64,000 nucleotides of DNA from Ramlibacter sp. GTDB taxonomy: Bacteria; Pseudomonadota; Gammaproteobacteria; Burkholderiales; Burkholderiaceae_C. The notes beneath the pieces are model-generated. The model was not told the origin of the DNA. It was given only the letters and a program-made list of their open reading frames with translations, and made no database searches. Position 1 is the stretch's first letter. Every line of letters starts with the position of its first letter. Positions 44,468-53,619 of this stretch are shown here, in pieces. The stretch spans positions 124,001 to 188,000 of the forward strand of contig JAUYOG010000057.1 in the NCBI GenBank assembly GCA_030695945.1, in the 5' to 3' direction. The position numbers and the translations under genes were made by a program.

Positions 44468-45672
44468 CCCCCCCTGCGGGCGTCAAGGACGTCCAGCATT
44501 ACCTGCGCCCCGGCACACTGCAGCTGCCGGCGCTGCCGCCGCTGTCGGTTTACGTGCACCTGCCGTGGTGCCTGAAGAAGTGCCCGTACTGCGATTTCAA
44601 CTCGCACGAAATCCGCACCAGTGAGATGCCCGAGCAGCGCTACCTCGATGCCCTGGTGGCGGACCTCGAATCGGCCTTGCCGCTCATCTGGGGCCGCCCC
44701 GTGCACAGCATCTTCATCGGCGGCGGCACGCCCAGCCTGTTCTCGCCACAGGCGATCGACCGGCTGCTGGGCGATTTGCGTGCGCGCCTGAAGCTGGAGC
44801 CCGATTGCGAGATCACGCTGGAGGCCAACCCCGGCACGTTCGAGAAGGACCGGTTCCGCGCATTCCGCTCCGCCGGCGTGACGCGCCTGTCCGTCGGCGT
44901 GCAGAGCTTCAACGATGCCCACCTCCAATCGCTCGGCCGCGTGCACGACCGGGCCCAGGCGATCGCGGCGCTGGAGGAGGCGATCCTCGCCTTCGACACG
45001 TTCAACCTCGACCTGATGTACGCGCTGCCGGGCCAGACCATGGAGCAGCTGGAGCAGGACATGGTGCAGGCGCTGGCGCTGATGCCTGCGCACCTGTCCG
45101 TCTATCACCTGACGATCGAGCCCAACACCTATTTCGCCAAGTTCCCGCCACGGGTGCCCGACGACGACCTGGCCTATGCGATGCTGGACCGCATCACGGA
45201 AATGACGGCCGGCGCCGGCATGGACCGTTACGAAGTCTCGGCCTATGCCAAGGCGGGGCACCGCTGCTGGCACAACCTGAATTACTGGCAGTTCGGCGAC
45301 TACCTCGGCATCGGCGCCGGCGCGCACAGCAAGATCAGCTTCCCGCACCGCGTCGTGCGGCAGGTGCGCTTTCGCGAACCCAGGCTCTACATGGACCATG
45401 CGCTGGCGGGGCAACCCCTGGCGCAGGACGACGAGGTGGCCCGAGCCGACCTGCCGTTCGAGTTCATGCTCAATGCCCTGCGGTTGCGCGAAGGCTTCGC
45501 GCTGGCGCAATTCACCGAGCGCACGGGGCTGGCGCTGAGCGCCATCGAGCAGCCGCTGCAGGAGGCCGAGCGCCGCGGCCTCATCGAGCGGGACCTGGCC
45601 CGGGTGCGGCCCACGGAGCGCGGATTCGACTTCCTGAGCGATCTTCAGGCCTTGTTCCTTGCCGCGCACTGA
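44455..45672 (+). CDS. hemW: HemW-type radical SAM heme chaperone
   Basis: 405-residue radical SAM protein. YVHLPWCLKKCPYCDFNSHE supplies the C-x3-C-x2-C cluster ligands, IFIGGGTPSLFSPQAIDRLL binds SAM, and NYWQFGDYLGIGAGAHSKIS is typical of HemW/HemN. HemW inserts heme into target proteins; older annotations call it oxygen-independent coproporphyrinogen oxidase. Genuine HemN lacks the HNLNYW-type C-terminal domain arrangement seen here. It is coupled to rdgB by a 13-base overlap. Confidence 0.94.
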   Translation: MVVLTPPAGVKDVQHYLRPGTLQLPALPPLSVYVHLPWCLKKCPYCDFNSHEIRTSEMPEQRYLDALVADLESALPLIWGRPVHSIFIGGGTPSLFSPQAIDRLLGDLRARLKLEPDCEITLEANPGTFEKDRFRAFRSAGVTRLSVGVQSFNDAHLQSLGRVHDRAQAIAALEEAILAFDTFNLDLMYALPGQTMEQLEQDMVQALALMPAHLSVYHLTIEPNTYFAKFPPRVPDDDLAYAMLDRITEMTAGAGMDRYEVSAYAKAGHRCWHNLNYWQFGDYLGIGAGAHSKISFPHRVVRQVRFREPRLYMDHALAGQPLAQDDEVARADLPFEFMLNALRLREGFALAQFTERTGLALSAIEQPLQEAERRGLIERDLARVRPTERGFDFLSDLQALFLAAH

Positions 45673-45673
45673 C

Positions 45674-45723
45674 GCGGCGCAACAAAGCGCCATCTGGCGC
45701 ATGCGATCTTTGCATGGCGCCGC
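45674..45723. other. Nested inverted repeats after hemW
   Basis: GCGGCGC (45674-45680) pairs with GCGCCGC (45717-45723), enclosing the hairpin GCGCCA-TC-TGGCGC (45687-45700). No T-run follows, so a terminator is uncertain. Confidence 0.35.
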
Positions 45724-45831
45724 GCCGATACGGCATTTGCGCTCGGGCTGGGCTGGGCCTAGAGTATGTCTTCCGCGCATAACGCCGGGCGCGCCCGGCC
45801 GGCCGCACCGCCAATAACGAGGGACAACCCC

Positions 45832-48800
45832 ATGAATGCACCCACCCAAGCGCTGCACAACCGCGTCGACGCCGTGCTGGCGCTGGCCGCCTCCCGGCTG
45901 GACGCGCAACGCGCCCAGGCCGTGGAGAGCGTGTCCCGCGAATACTTCAACCGGGTCGACCCGGACGACCTCGCCGAACGCACGCCCGAGGACCTGCTGG
46001 GCACGGTTCTCTCGCACCTGCAGCTCGCCGACGTGCGCGAGCCGGGCCGCCCCAAGGTGCGCATCTTCGCGCCCACGCCGGGCGAGGATGGATGGACTTC
46101 GCGGCACACGGTGATCCAGATCGTCAACGACGACATGCCGTTCCTGGTCGATACGACCAGCCTGGAGATCAACCGCCAGGGCCTGATGCTGCACCTGATC
46201 GTGCACCCGATCTTCGCCGTGGAGCGCGATGCCAACGGCAAGCTGCTCTCGATCGGCGCCAACGGCAACGGCCGCGCGCATGGGGTGCCCCGCGAATCCT
46301 GGATGCACATCGAGGTGGACCGCCTCGTGGACAACGAGCAGCGCGACGCGCTGGCCGCCGGCATCGAGCGCGTCCTGGCCGACGTGCGCGCCGCGGTCAT
46401 CGACTGGCGGCCCATGCTGGACCGGCTGCGCGAGGCGATCGTGGAACTGGGGCGCGCCCCCGGCTCGCTGCCGCAGGCGGTCGTGTCGGAAAGCCGGGCC
46501 TTCCTGCAATGGCTGGCCGACGACCACATCACGATGCTGGGTTACCGCCAGCACGACCTCGTGCACGAGAACGGCACGGTGGCGCTGCAGCTGGTGCGCG
46601 GCAGCGGGCTGGGCCTGCTGCGCGACACGCAGGACGAAAAGCTCTCGGCCAGTTTCGCGGCCCTGCCCGCCCAGGCGCGCTCCCTGGCCAGGGAGCCGCT
46701 GCCCGTGCTGGTGGTGACCAAGGCCAATACCCGCTCCACGGTGCATCGCGCCGGCTACACCGACTACATCGGCGTCAAGCGCTACAACGCTGAGGGCGAG
46801 GTGATCGGCGAGCACCGCTTCATCGGCCTGTTCACGTCCACCGCGTACAGCGCGCGGGTCGCCGAGACGCCGTTGCTGCGCGGCAAGGTGGAAGCCATCG
46901 CGACGCGCGCGGGCCTGCCGCCCGGCGGGCACCTGTCCAAGGCGCTCGACCACATCCTGGAAACCTACCCGCGCGACGAGCTGTTCCAGATCCCCGACGA
47001 GGCGCTGTACGAGACGGCGCTGGGCATCGTCGCCCTGGGCGAGCGCCAGCGCCTGCGCCTGTTCATGTGGCGCGATCCGTTCGACCGCTTCGTCTCGTGC
47101 ATGGTGTACGTGCCGCGCGAGGCCTACTCCACGGACCTGCGGATCAAGTTCCAGCGCATCCTGCTCTCGGCGCTGGACGGCACCAGCGCGGAGTTCGACG
47201 TGCTGCTCAGCGACGCCGTGCTGGCGCGCATCCATTTCACCGTGCGGACCAACCCCGGCCAGATCCCGCCGTACGAGCGCAAGGACCTGGAGCGCAGGCT
47301 CGCCGCCGTCGCGCGCCGCTGGGACGACGAATTGCGCGACAGCCTGGTCGAAGCGGAAGGCGAAGGCACGGGCCTGGCGCTGTACAAGCGCTGGAGCGCG
47401 GCGTTCCCGGCCGCCTACCGCGACCGCGGCCCGGCGCGCGAAGCCGTGCCCGACGTGCGCAAGCTGTCGGCGATTTCCGCTGCGTCGCCGCTGCAGCTCG
47501 CGCTCTACCAGCCGCCCGGCGGCGAAGCCGGTGCGCTCGGCCTGAAGGTGTACCGCCTGGGCCCGCCACTGGTGTTGTCCGACAGCTTGCCGATGCTCGA
47601 GCACATGGGCGCGCGCGTGATCGCCGAATCCAGCTACATGATCGGTGCGCCCAGTGACGCGCAGGCCATTTCACTCCACGATTTCGAATTGCAGGCGCCC
47701 GTGTCGGGCGAGATCGAGACCGAGACGCTGGCCCGCCTGTTCGAGGACGCCTTCGCGCGCGTGCTGCGTGGAGAGATCGAGAGCGACGATTTCAACCGGC
47801 TCGTGTTGCTGGCGGGACTTGCCGCGGAAGAAGTGGTGGTGCTGCGCGCCTACGCCAAGTACCTCAAGCAGATCGGCTTCGCGCAGTCGCAGGCCACGAT
47901 CTCCTCCACGCTTGCCGCGCACCCGCGGATAGCGCGGATGCTGGTCGGCTTGTTCAAGCTGCGCTTCGATCCCGAGCACGCCGACGCCCAGGGCGCCGCC
48001 GCCCAGGTCAACGGCATCGAGAAGGCGCTGGAAAAAGTGAGCAACCTGTCGGAAGACCGCGTGCTGCGCCAGCTGCTGGCCCTGGTACAGGCAACGTTGC
48101 GCACCAATTTCTGGCGCACCGGCACCGGCCACTCCGGTGCGGCCGGGCCGCGCCGGACGTTCCTCTCCATGAAGTTCGACTCCGCGAAGATCCCGGGCCT
48201 GCCGCAGCCGCGGCCGCTGTACGAGATCTTCGTGTACTCGCCGCGTTTCGAGGGCATCCACCTGCGCGGCGGCAAGGTCGCACGCGGGGGCTTGCGCTGG
48301 TCGGACCGGCCGGACGACTTCCGCACCGAGGTGCTGGGCCTGGTCAAGGCGCAGATGGTGAAGAACACGGTGATCGTGCCGGTGGGCTCCAAGGGCGGCT
48401 TCGTGCTGAAGAAGGCGCCGCCCGCCACCGATCGCGAAGCGTTCATGAAGGAAGGCGTGGCCTGCTACCAGGATTACCTGCGCGGCCTGCTCGACATCAC
48501 AGACAACCTGGTCGGCGGCAAGGCGGTGGCGCCGCCGCAGGTGGTGCGCATCGACGGGGACGACCCGTACCTGGTCGTCGCCGCCGACAAGGGCACGGCG
48601 ACTTTCTCCGACTACGCGAATGCGGTGAGCCTCGAATACGGCCACTGGCTGGGGGATGCCTTCGCCTCGGGCGGCAGCGTCGGCTACGACCACAAGGTGA
48701 TGGGCATCACGGCGCGCGGCGCCTGGGAAAGCGTCAAGCGCCACTTCCGCGAGATGGGGCTGGACACCCAGTCCACCGACTTCACCGTGGTCGGCATCGG

Positions 48801-50652
48801 CGACATGTCGGGCGACGTGTTCGGCAACGGCATGCTGCTGTCGAAGCACATCAAGCTGCTGGCCGCGTTCGACCATCGACATGTCTTCATCGACCCGCAG
48901 CCTGACCCCGAGGCGTCGTTCGCCGAGCGGCAGCGCCTGTTCGCCCTGCCGCGCTCGTCGTGGGCGGACTATGAAACCAAGCTGATCTCCGAGGGCGGCG
49001 GCATCTGGGCCCGCTCGGAAAAGTCGATCCCGATCTCGCCGCAGGCCCGTGCCGCGCTGGGCATCACCGCCGACAAACTGGCGCCGACGGATCTGCTGTC
49101 CGCGATCCTCAAGGCGCCGGTGGACCTGGTCTACAACGGCGGCATCGGCACCTACGTGAAGGCGTCGGGCGAGACGCACGCCGACGTCGGCGACCGTGCC
49201 AACGACGCGCTTCGCATCAACGGCTCGGAACTGCGCTGCAAGGTGGTGGGCGAGGGCGGCAACCTCGGCTTCACGCAGCGCGGGCGCGTCGAGGCGGCGC
49301 TGGCGGGCGTGCGCCTGTACACCGACGCCATCGACAACTCGGCCGGCGTGGACACGTCCGACCACGAGGTCAACATCAAGATCCTGCTGGGCCTGGCCGC
49401 CGCGGAGGGCAAGCTCTCGCTGGCGGACCGCAACGCGGTCCTGCCCACGATGACGGACGACGTCGCCGCCCTGGTGTTGCGCGACAACTATTTCCAGACG
49501 CAGGCCCTGTCCGTCGGCCGCCGGCTCGCCGCGGCGCAGATCGACGAGGACGGGCGCTTCATGCGCTTCCTGGAGAAGAAAGGGCGCCTGAACCGTGCCA
49601 TCGAGTTCCTGCCGACCGACGACGAGCTGGCCGAGCGCAAGGCCAAGGGCCTGGGCCTGACGACGCCCGAGCACGCCGTGCTGCTGGCCTACAGCAAGAT
49701 GTGGCTGTCGGACGAGCTGGTCGCTTCGGACCTGCCCGAGGACCCTTGGGTGGCCTCTGCGCTGCAGCGCTACTTCCCGTCGCTGCTCAAGCGCGACTTC
49801 GCGGAGTTCATCCCGCGCCATCCGCTGCGCCGCGAGATCATCGCGACGCACGTGCTCAACAGCATGGTCAACCGCGTGGGTTCGAATTTCGTGCACCAGC
49901 TGTCCGAGCTGACCGGTGCCACACCCGCGCACGTGGTGCGTGCCTACCTGCTGGCGCGCGAGGTGTTCGCGAGCGTGGAACTCTGGCAACGCATCGAGGC
50001 GCTCGACAATCAAGTGGCGGACAGCGTGCAAAGCGAGATGATCGTCGAGTGGCGGCGGCTGGTGGCGCGCGCCACGACCTGGTTCCTGCGCTCGCGCCGG
50101 CTCGAAGAGCCGATGGAGCGCGCCGCGGAAAAGCTGCTGCCCGCGGTGAACGCGCTGCGAGCACGGCTGGAGCCCGAGACGGCCGGCTCGGCGCGGGTTG
50201 CCGCCTGGGTCCAGGCCGGCGTGCCCCAGCCGTTGGCGCAGCAGGTGGGCGCGGCCGATCGGCTGTTCAGCGCGCTCGATATTGCCGAGGTCTCGGAAGC
50301 CGGCCATACGCCGCTGGACGCCACCAGCGAGGTGCACTTCGGCATCGGCGAGCGCCTGGGCCTGGAAAAGCTGCGCCAGCAGATCGACCTGCTGCCGGCC
50401 GAAACGCATTGGCAGGCCATGGCCAAGGTGGCCCTGGCCGACGACCTGGCGGACCTGCAACGCTCGATCGCGCTGGACGCAGTCAGCCGTCACGCCGGCC
50501 CGGCCGGCGAACGGCTCTCGGCTTGGGAAGCGCGCAACCCGATGACCTTCGCGCGCGCGCGGCGGCTGGTGGCCGAGCTTGCCGACACCGTGGTGCCCGA
50601 CCTCGCCATGCTCTCGGTGGCGCTGCGGGAGCTGCGCAACCTGGCGGTCTGA
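45832..50652 (+). CDS. gdhB: NAD-specific glutamate dehydrogenase, large (180 kDa) type
   Basis: 1606-residue enzyme converting glutamate to 2-oxoglutarate and ammonium with NAD. ATG 45832 has ACGAGGGAC upstream and opens MNAPTQALHNRVDAVLALAA; an upstream in-frame codon at 45766 is less likely. The N-terminal ACT-like regulatory regions extend to about 700. The catalytic core has GGLRWSDRPDDFRTEVLGLV, VKNTVIVPVGSKGGFVLKKA and the Rossmann segment VVGIGDMSGDVFGNGMLLSK. The C-terminal helical domain is typical of the L-180 class. It lets the cell use glutamate as a carbon source, fitting the nitrogen genes at 53-63 kb. It is monocistronic. Confidence 0.95.
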   Translation: MNAPTQALHNRVDAVLALAASRLDAQRAQAVESVSREYFNRVDPDDLAERTPEDLLGTVLSHLQLADVREPGRPKVRIFAPTPGEDGWTSRHTVIQIVNDDMPFLVDTTSLEINRQGLMLHLIVHPIFAVERDANGKLLSIGANGNGRAHGVPRESWMHIEVDRLVDNEQRDALAAGIERVLADVRAAVIDWRPMLDRLREAIVELGRAPGSLPQAVVSESRAFLQWLADDHITMLGYRQHDLVHENGTVALQLVRGSGLGLLRDTQDEKLSASFAALPAQARSLAREPLPVLVVTKANTRSTVHRAGYTDYIGVKRYNAEGEVIGEHRFIGLFTSTAYSARVAETPLLRGKVEAIATRAGLPPGGHLSKALDHILETYPRDELFQIPDEALYETALGIVALGERQRLRLFMWRDPFDRFVSCMVYVPREAYSTDLRIKFQRILLSALDGTSAEFDVLLSDAVLARIHFTVRTNPGQIPPYERKDLERRLAAVARRWDDELRDSLVEAEGEGTGLALYKRWSAAFPAAYRDRGPAREAVPDVRKLSAISAASPLQLALYQPPGGEAGALGLKVYRLGPPLVLSDSLPMLEHMGARVIAESSYMIGAPSDAQAISLHDFELQAPVSGEIETETLARLFEDAFARVLRGEIESDDFNRLVLLAGLAAEEVVVLRAYAKYLKQIGFAQSQATISSTLAAHPRIARMLVGLFKLRFDPEHADAQGAAAQVNGIEKALEKVSNLSEDRVLRQLLALVQATLRTNFWRTGTGHSGAAGPRRTFLSMKFDSAKIPGLPQPRPLYEIFVYSPRFEGIHLRGGKVARGGLRWSDRPDDFRTEVLGLVKAQMVKNTVIVPVGSKGGFVLKKAPPATDREAFMKEGVACYQDYLRGLLDITDNLVGGKAVAPPQVVRIDGDDPYLVVAADKGTATFSDYANAVSLEYGHWLGDAFASGGSVGYDHKVMGITARGAWESVKRHFREMGLDTQSTDFTVVGIGDMSGDVFGNGMLLSKHIKLLAAFDHRHVFIDPQPDPEASFAERQRLFALPRSSWADYETKLISEGGGIWARSEKSIPISPQARAALGITADKLAPTDLLSAILKAPVDLVYNGGIGTYVKASGETHADVGDRANDALRINGSELRCKVVGEGGNLGFTQRGRVEAALAGVRLYTDAIDNSAGVDTSDHEVNIKILLGLAAAEGKLSLADRNAVLPTMTDDVAALVLRDNYFQTQALSVGRRLAAAQIDEDGRFMRFLEKKGRLNRAIEFLPTDDELAERKAKGLGLTTPEHAVLLAYSKMWLSDELVASDLPEDPWVASALQRYFPSLLKRDFAEFIPRHPLRREIIATHVLNSMVNRVGSNFVHQLSELTGATPAHVVRAYLLAREVFASVELWQRIEALDNQVADSVQSEMIVEWRRLVARATTWFLRSRRLEEPMERAAEKLLPAVNALRARLEPETAGSARVAAWVQAGVPQPLAQQVGAADRLFSALDIAEVSEAGHTPLDATSEVHFGIGERLGLEKLRQQIDLLPAETHWQAMAKVALADDLADLQRSIALDAVSRHAGPAGERLSAWEARNPMTFARARRLVAELADTVVPDLAMLSVALRELRNLAV

Positions 50653-50790
50653 CGCGGGTGTGTGGGCAGGCCTGTCCGCTCGCGAGCTGGGCAGGGGGAG
50701 CTTCCTACGAAGTGAGTGTGGGCCTGCCTACATCCATCGCGCGCGACGGAAACTAGATTGGTGCTGCGCAGTACATGGACCGAGGTTCCT

Positions 50791-50964
50791 ATGCACGCCA
50801 AGCACAACGATCCCCGAAAACCCAAGCCGGGCGCCCCCTCGACCGGCCGGGGCGCGGCCAGCGCGATGGATGCGCTCATCCAGAAGCGGGTGCCCGCGCC
50901 CGGCAGCGGCCCGGCGCCGCAACCCCAGCAGCAACAGCAACCGAAGCACTCGAAAAAGCACTGA
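50791..50964 (+). CDS. Small basic, Pro/Gln-rich protein of unknown function
   Basis: 57 residues: MHAKHNDPRKPKPGAPSTGR, a short hydrophobic segment, then PAPQPQQQQQPKHSKKH. It has low complexity, no signal peptide and no recognised domain. A CGAGG motif lies seven bases before the ATG. CCTAC half-sites at 50704 and 50727, 23 bp apart, sit upstream. Coding support is moderate: a clear ribosome-binding site and a stop seven bases before the convergent TPR gene's stop. Confidence 0.5.
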   Translation: MHAKHNDPRKPKPGAPSTGRGAASAMDALIQKRVPAPGSGPAPQPQQQQQPKHSKKH

Positions 50965-50971
50965 TGGCGCG

Positions 50972-52678
50972 TCAGGAGCCCGAGCGCAGCGCCGCCCCCG
51001 CTGCGGCCCAGACGCGGCCGAGTTCCGCGCGGTATCTTGTGGCCTCGTCGGTTCGGCCCTGCGCCTGCAACGCGCGAGCGAGGCCGCGCAAGGCCCAACC
51101 GCTCCCCGGCCGCGCCGAGAGCTCCTCGCGGAAGGTCGATTCGGCCTCCGCCCAGCGGCCGGCCTCCGACTGGATGCGGCCGAGCGCGAGCCGGCTGCCG
51201 GCGCCGAGCACGGGGGGCTCGCGCCGGTCGAGCCGGTCCACCGCGGCGGAAACCTTGGCCTGGTGGGCGAGTGCATCGTCGTAGCGCCGCTGCGCGAGGG
51301 CGAGCTCGGCCTGGAGACCTTCGAGCGCGAAGTCCAGCATCGCCCGCACGCTCCGGTGCCCGCCGGAGTTGCCGTCGTGCGCCTTGCGCGTTTCGCTCGT
51401 CACGGCTTGCAGGCGCGCCAGTGATTGCAGCGCCGCCGGCAACTGCCCGAGGCGCACCTGGGCCACGCCGCGGGCGTATTCGAACATGGCCCCGGCCAGC
51501 CCCCTGTCGCCCGCCGGTTGCGGCTCCGCCAGGACGTCGTCCCAGCGCTCCAGGCGAACCAGCGTGAGCAGCGGCAGGCTGCGGAAGTACTCGGAAAGCA
51601 CGTCCTTCGACGCACCCGTGCGTTCCGCCCGCTGGCGCGCGGCGCCCAATGCGACATCGACGCGGCCTTCCATCAGCCCGGAAAACCACAGGAAGTGCAG
51701 GTCGTGGCCGCGCCAGTCCTTCGAGGTGTCGAAACCCTGGGCCTTCAGCGTTTGCGCCAGCGTTACGTCCGCGGCGACGGCGAGCTGATTGACGCGCGTC
51801 GCGTCCGCGTACCGGCCCACGTGCATGTAGATGTGCGCCGGCATGTGCAGGAGGTGCGGCGATTGCGGCGCCAGCGAGCCCATGCGGTCGGCCGACGCGA
51901 TCGCGCGCCGGGCCACGGGGGCCGCGTCCGCGACGTGGATCATGTAGTGGTTCAGGCCGGTGTGGTCCGGATGCCTGGGCAGCAGCTTTTCGATGCGGTC
52001 GGCCACCTCGCCGGCGCGCCCGTTGGGCTTGCCGTCCGCCCGCCACAGATCGTCTTCCGGCGTGGCGATCATCTCGGCTTCCGCGTACAGCGCCAGGATG
52101 TCGGGGTCGACCGGCCAGGCGTCGGCCAGCGCACGCAGCCGCGCCGCATAGGCGACGTCGAGCGGGTGCGCCGGTTCGGGCGCACCGGGCGCGGGCTTGC
52201 CGCAGACGTCGCCGGCCAGGGGCGCCGTCTCGCGCGCCGTGCTCGAATGCGCATAGCGCACCGCCAGCGCCTCGATCAGCGCGCGCTCCCGCGCCGTCGC
52301 GCCGCCCTGATGGCGCAGCGCGTAGTCCACGTAGCGCAGGGGCTCGGTGAAATCGCCGCGGCCCGGTGCGTTGATGTTGGGGCCGAGCTGCCAGGCCACG
52401 CCCCAGGCGCACATCGCGCACCGGGGGTCCAGTGCCAGCGCGGCCTTGAACATGCGCACCGCCTCGACCTCGTTGAAGGCATACGCCTGCAGCATGGCCG
52501 CACGGAAGGTGTCGCGCGCCGCGGGCACACTCGTCGTCACGGGGGTGTCGAGCCGGCCGTAGCCCTCCAGCACCGGCGCCCTCGCGTTGCGGTCGGGCGT
52601 GAAGGCATGCAGGGCGCAGGAGGCCAGGAAGGCCGCGCCGGCGATGGCCGCTGCGATTCGACGGGTACCGCGGGTCAT
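50972..52678 (-). CDS. TPR-repeat lipoprotein
   Basis: 568 residues with a lipoprotein signal (IAGAAFLASC, lipobox LASC with Cys at about 21), so it is probably anchored in the outer or inner membrane facing the periplasm. A HPDHTGLNHYMIHVAD segment and a later LLHMPAHIYMHVGRYADATR block are conserved in a family of large TPR proteins of unknown role. C-terminal TPRs (YDDALAHQAKVSAAVDRLDR, WAEAESTFREELSARPGSGW) follow. GGAGG precedes the ATG. The leader runs directly out of the tRNA-Ser remnant 34 bases upstream. Confidence 0.85.
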   Translation of the reverse strand: MTRGTRRIAAAIAGAAFLASCALHAFTPDRNARAPVLEGYGRLDTPVTTSVPAARDTFRAAMLQAYAFNEVEAVRMFKAALALDPRCAMCAWGVAWQLGPNINAPGRGDFTEPLRYVDYALRHQGGATARERALIEALAVRYAHSSTARETAPLAGDVCGKPAPGAPEPAHPLDVAYAARLRALADAWPVDPDILALYAEAEMIATPEDDLWRADGKPNGRAGEVADRIEKLLPRHPDHTGLNHYMIHVADAAPVARRAIASADRMGSLAPQSPHLLHMPAHIYMHVGRYADATRVNQLAVAADVTLAQTLKAQGFDTSKDWRGHDLHFLWFSGLMEGRVDVALGAARQRAERTGASKDVLSEYFRSLPLLTLVRLERWDDVLAEPQPAGDRGLAGAMFEYARGVAQVRLGQLPAALQSLARLQAVTSETRKAHDGNSGGHRSVRAMLDFALEGLQAELALAQRRYDDALAHQAKVSAAVDRLDRREPPVLGAGSRLALGRIQSEAGRWAEAESTFREELSARPGSGWALRGLARALQAQGRTDEATRYRAELGRVWAAAGAALRSGS

Positions 52679-52711
52679 GGACTCACCTCCTCGATGTGAA
52701 GACGCCGCCGG

Positions 52712-52765
52712 TGGCGGAGAGTGTGAGATTCGAACTCACGGACGTCTTGCGACGTCGCCGGTTTT
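52712..52765 (-). pseudogene. tRNA-Ser 3'-half remnant, broken at the anticodon loop
   Basis: On the minus strand it reads AAAACCGG, a long variable arm GACGTC-GCAA-GACGTC, an intact T-arm (GTGAG-TTCGAAT-CTCAC), ACTCTCC and GCCA. Anticodon, D-arm and 5' acceptor strand are missing: no GGAGAGT lies upstream. The T-arm and anticodon-stem 3' side match the intact tRNA-Ser at 52834-52921, but the acceptor and variable arm differ, so it derives from another serine tRNA gene. Confidence 0.75.
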
Positions 52766-52830
52766 GGTAAGCACATCACATCGCTGCGCGATATGAGTGC
52801 TTCCCCAACGCCAAGGCGTTGACCAAGACC
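52760..52830 (-). other. Foldable segment joining the tRNA remnant to the intact tRNA-Ser
   Basis: Read on the minus strand: GGTCTTGGT pairs with ACCAAAACC (8 of 9) as an outer stem. Inside are hairpin CAACGCC/GGCGTTG (52821-52806) and a long hairpin of about 15 bp, AAGCACTCATATCGC with GCGATGTGATGTGCTT, with one bulged base. The outer stem uses the remnant's anticodon-stem bases. The pairings are seen directly; the function is unknown. Confidence 0.45.
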
Positions 52831-52833
52831 TAT

Positions 52834-52921
52834 TGGCGGAAGCGGTGAGATTCGAACTCACGAACGGTTGCCCGTTGCCGGTTTTCAAGACCGGTGCAAT
52901 CGACCACTCTGCCACGCTTCC
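52834..52921 (-). tRNA. tRNA-Ser (anticodon TGA)
   Basis: An 88-nt class II tRNA. The acceptor GGAAGCG (52921-52915) pairs with CGCTTCC (52844-52838), with discriminator G and encoded CCA at 52834. The anticodon stem-loop is CCGGT-CTTGAAA-ACCGG with anticodon TGA, the variable arm is long, and the T-arm is GTGAG-TTCGAAT-CTCAC. A -10-like TAAAAT lies at 52940-52935, just upstream. It sits between ureG and the TPR lipoprotein on the same strand. Confidence 0.95.
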
Positions 52922-52971
52922 CGATGAGGGGCAGATTTTACGCCGTCAGTCCGGTTTGCGTGTTCGGCGTC

Positions 52972-53619
52972 TCAGGCCGCTTCCAGCAGGCCCCGCTTTT
53001 CGATGAACGCGACCACCTCGGCCACGCCGGAGCGGGTCTTGAGGTTGGTCATGACGTAGGGGCGGTCCTTTCGCATCCTTTTCGTGTCCGCCTCCATCAC
53101 GCCCAGGTCGGCGCCGACGTACGGCGCGAGATCTGTCTTGTTGATCACGAACAGGTCGCTCTTGGTAATGCCCGGGCCGCCCTTGCGCGGGATCTTCTCG
53201 CCGGCGGCGACGTCGATCACGTAGATCGTCAGGTCCGACAGCTCGGGGCTGAAGGTGGCGGCCAGGTTGTCGCCGCCGCTCTCCACGAACACGATGTCGG
53301 CCTGCGGGAAGTCCACCAGCATCCGGTCGATGGCCTCGAGGTTGATCGACGCATCCTCCCGGATGGCCGTGTGCGGGCACCCGCCCGTTTCCACGCCCAT
53401 GATCCGCTCGGCCGGCAGCGCGCCGCTGACCGTGAGCAGCCGCTGGTCTTCCTTGGTGTAGATGTCGTTCGTGATCGCGACCAGGTCCCACTTGTCGCGC
53501 ATCGCCTTGCACAGCATCTCGAGCAGGGTCGTCTTGCCCGAGCCCACGGGCCCGCCGATGCCCACGCGCAGCGGCGGCAGCTTCTTGGTGCGGTTGGCGA
53601 TGTGGTGCAAGGGAGTCAT
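52972..53619 (-). CDS. ureG: Urease accessory GTPase UreG
   Basis: 215-residue SIMIBI-class GTPase that delivers nickel with UreE and drives urease activation. The P-loop is [35 protein letters not shown] holds the conserved Cys-Pro-His nickel site, and [15 protein letters not shown] is the G4 region. Its start overlaps the ureF stop by four bases. It is last in the urease operon, upstream of the tRNA-Ser. Confidence 0.97.
   Translation of the reverse strand: MTPLHHIANRTKKLPPLRVGIGGPVGSGKTTLLEMLCKAMRDKWDLVAITNDIYTKEDQRLLTVSGALPAERIMGVETGGCPHTAIREDASINLEAIDRMLVDFPQADIVFVESGGDNLAATFSPELSDLTIYVIDVAAGEKIPRKGGPGITKSDLFVINKTDLAPYVGADLGVMEADTKRMRKDRPYVMTNLKTRSGVAEVVAFIEKRGLLEAA

Noticed and set aside
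44140-47604. 1154-codon minus-strand open frame across rdgB, hemW and the glutamate dehydrogenase.
   Set aside because: It is antisense to three recognised genes and has no domain of its own; long antisense frames are expected at this GC content.
52587-52796. Plus-strand frame containing CEIRTHGRLATSP.
   Set aside because: It comes from the tRNA-Ser 3' remnant read in the wrong sense; no ribosome-binding site or homology.
52801-52830. Integron attC-like site (AACGCC...GGCGTT).
   Set aside because: The R and L box order and consensus are not met and there is no integrase or cassette array.
52700-52930. Integrated phage or genomic island at the tRNA-Ser.
   Set aside because: No integrase, excisionase or foreign-composition genes lie on either side; only the 3'-half remnant is present, so at most a relic is supported.
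52797-53006. Plus-strand frame translating as EAVRFELTNGCPLPVFKTGA.
   Set aside because: This is the well-known false protein produced by translating the complement of a tRNA-Ser gene.
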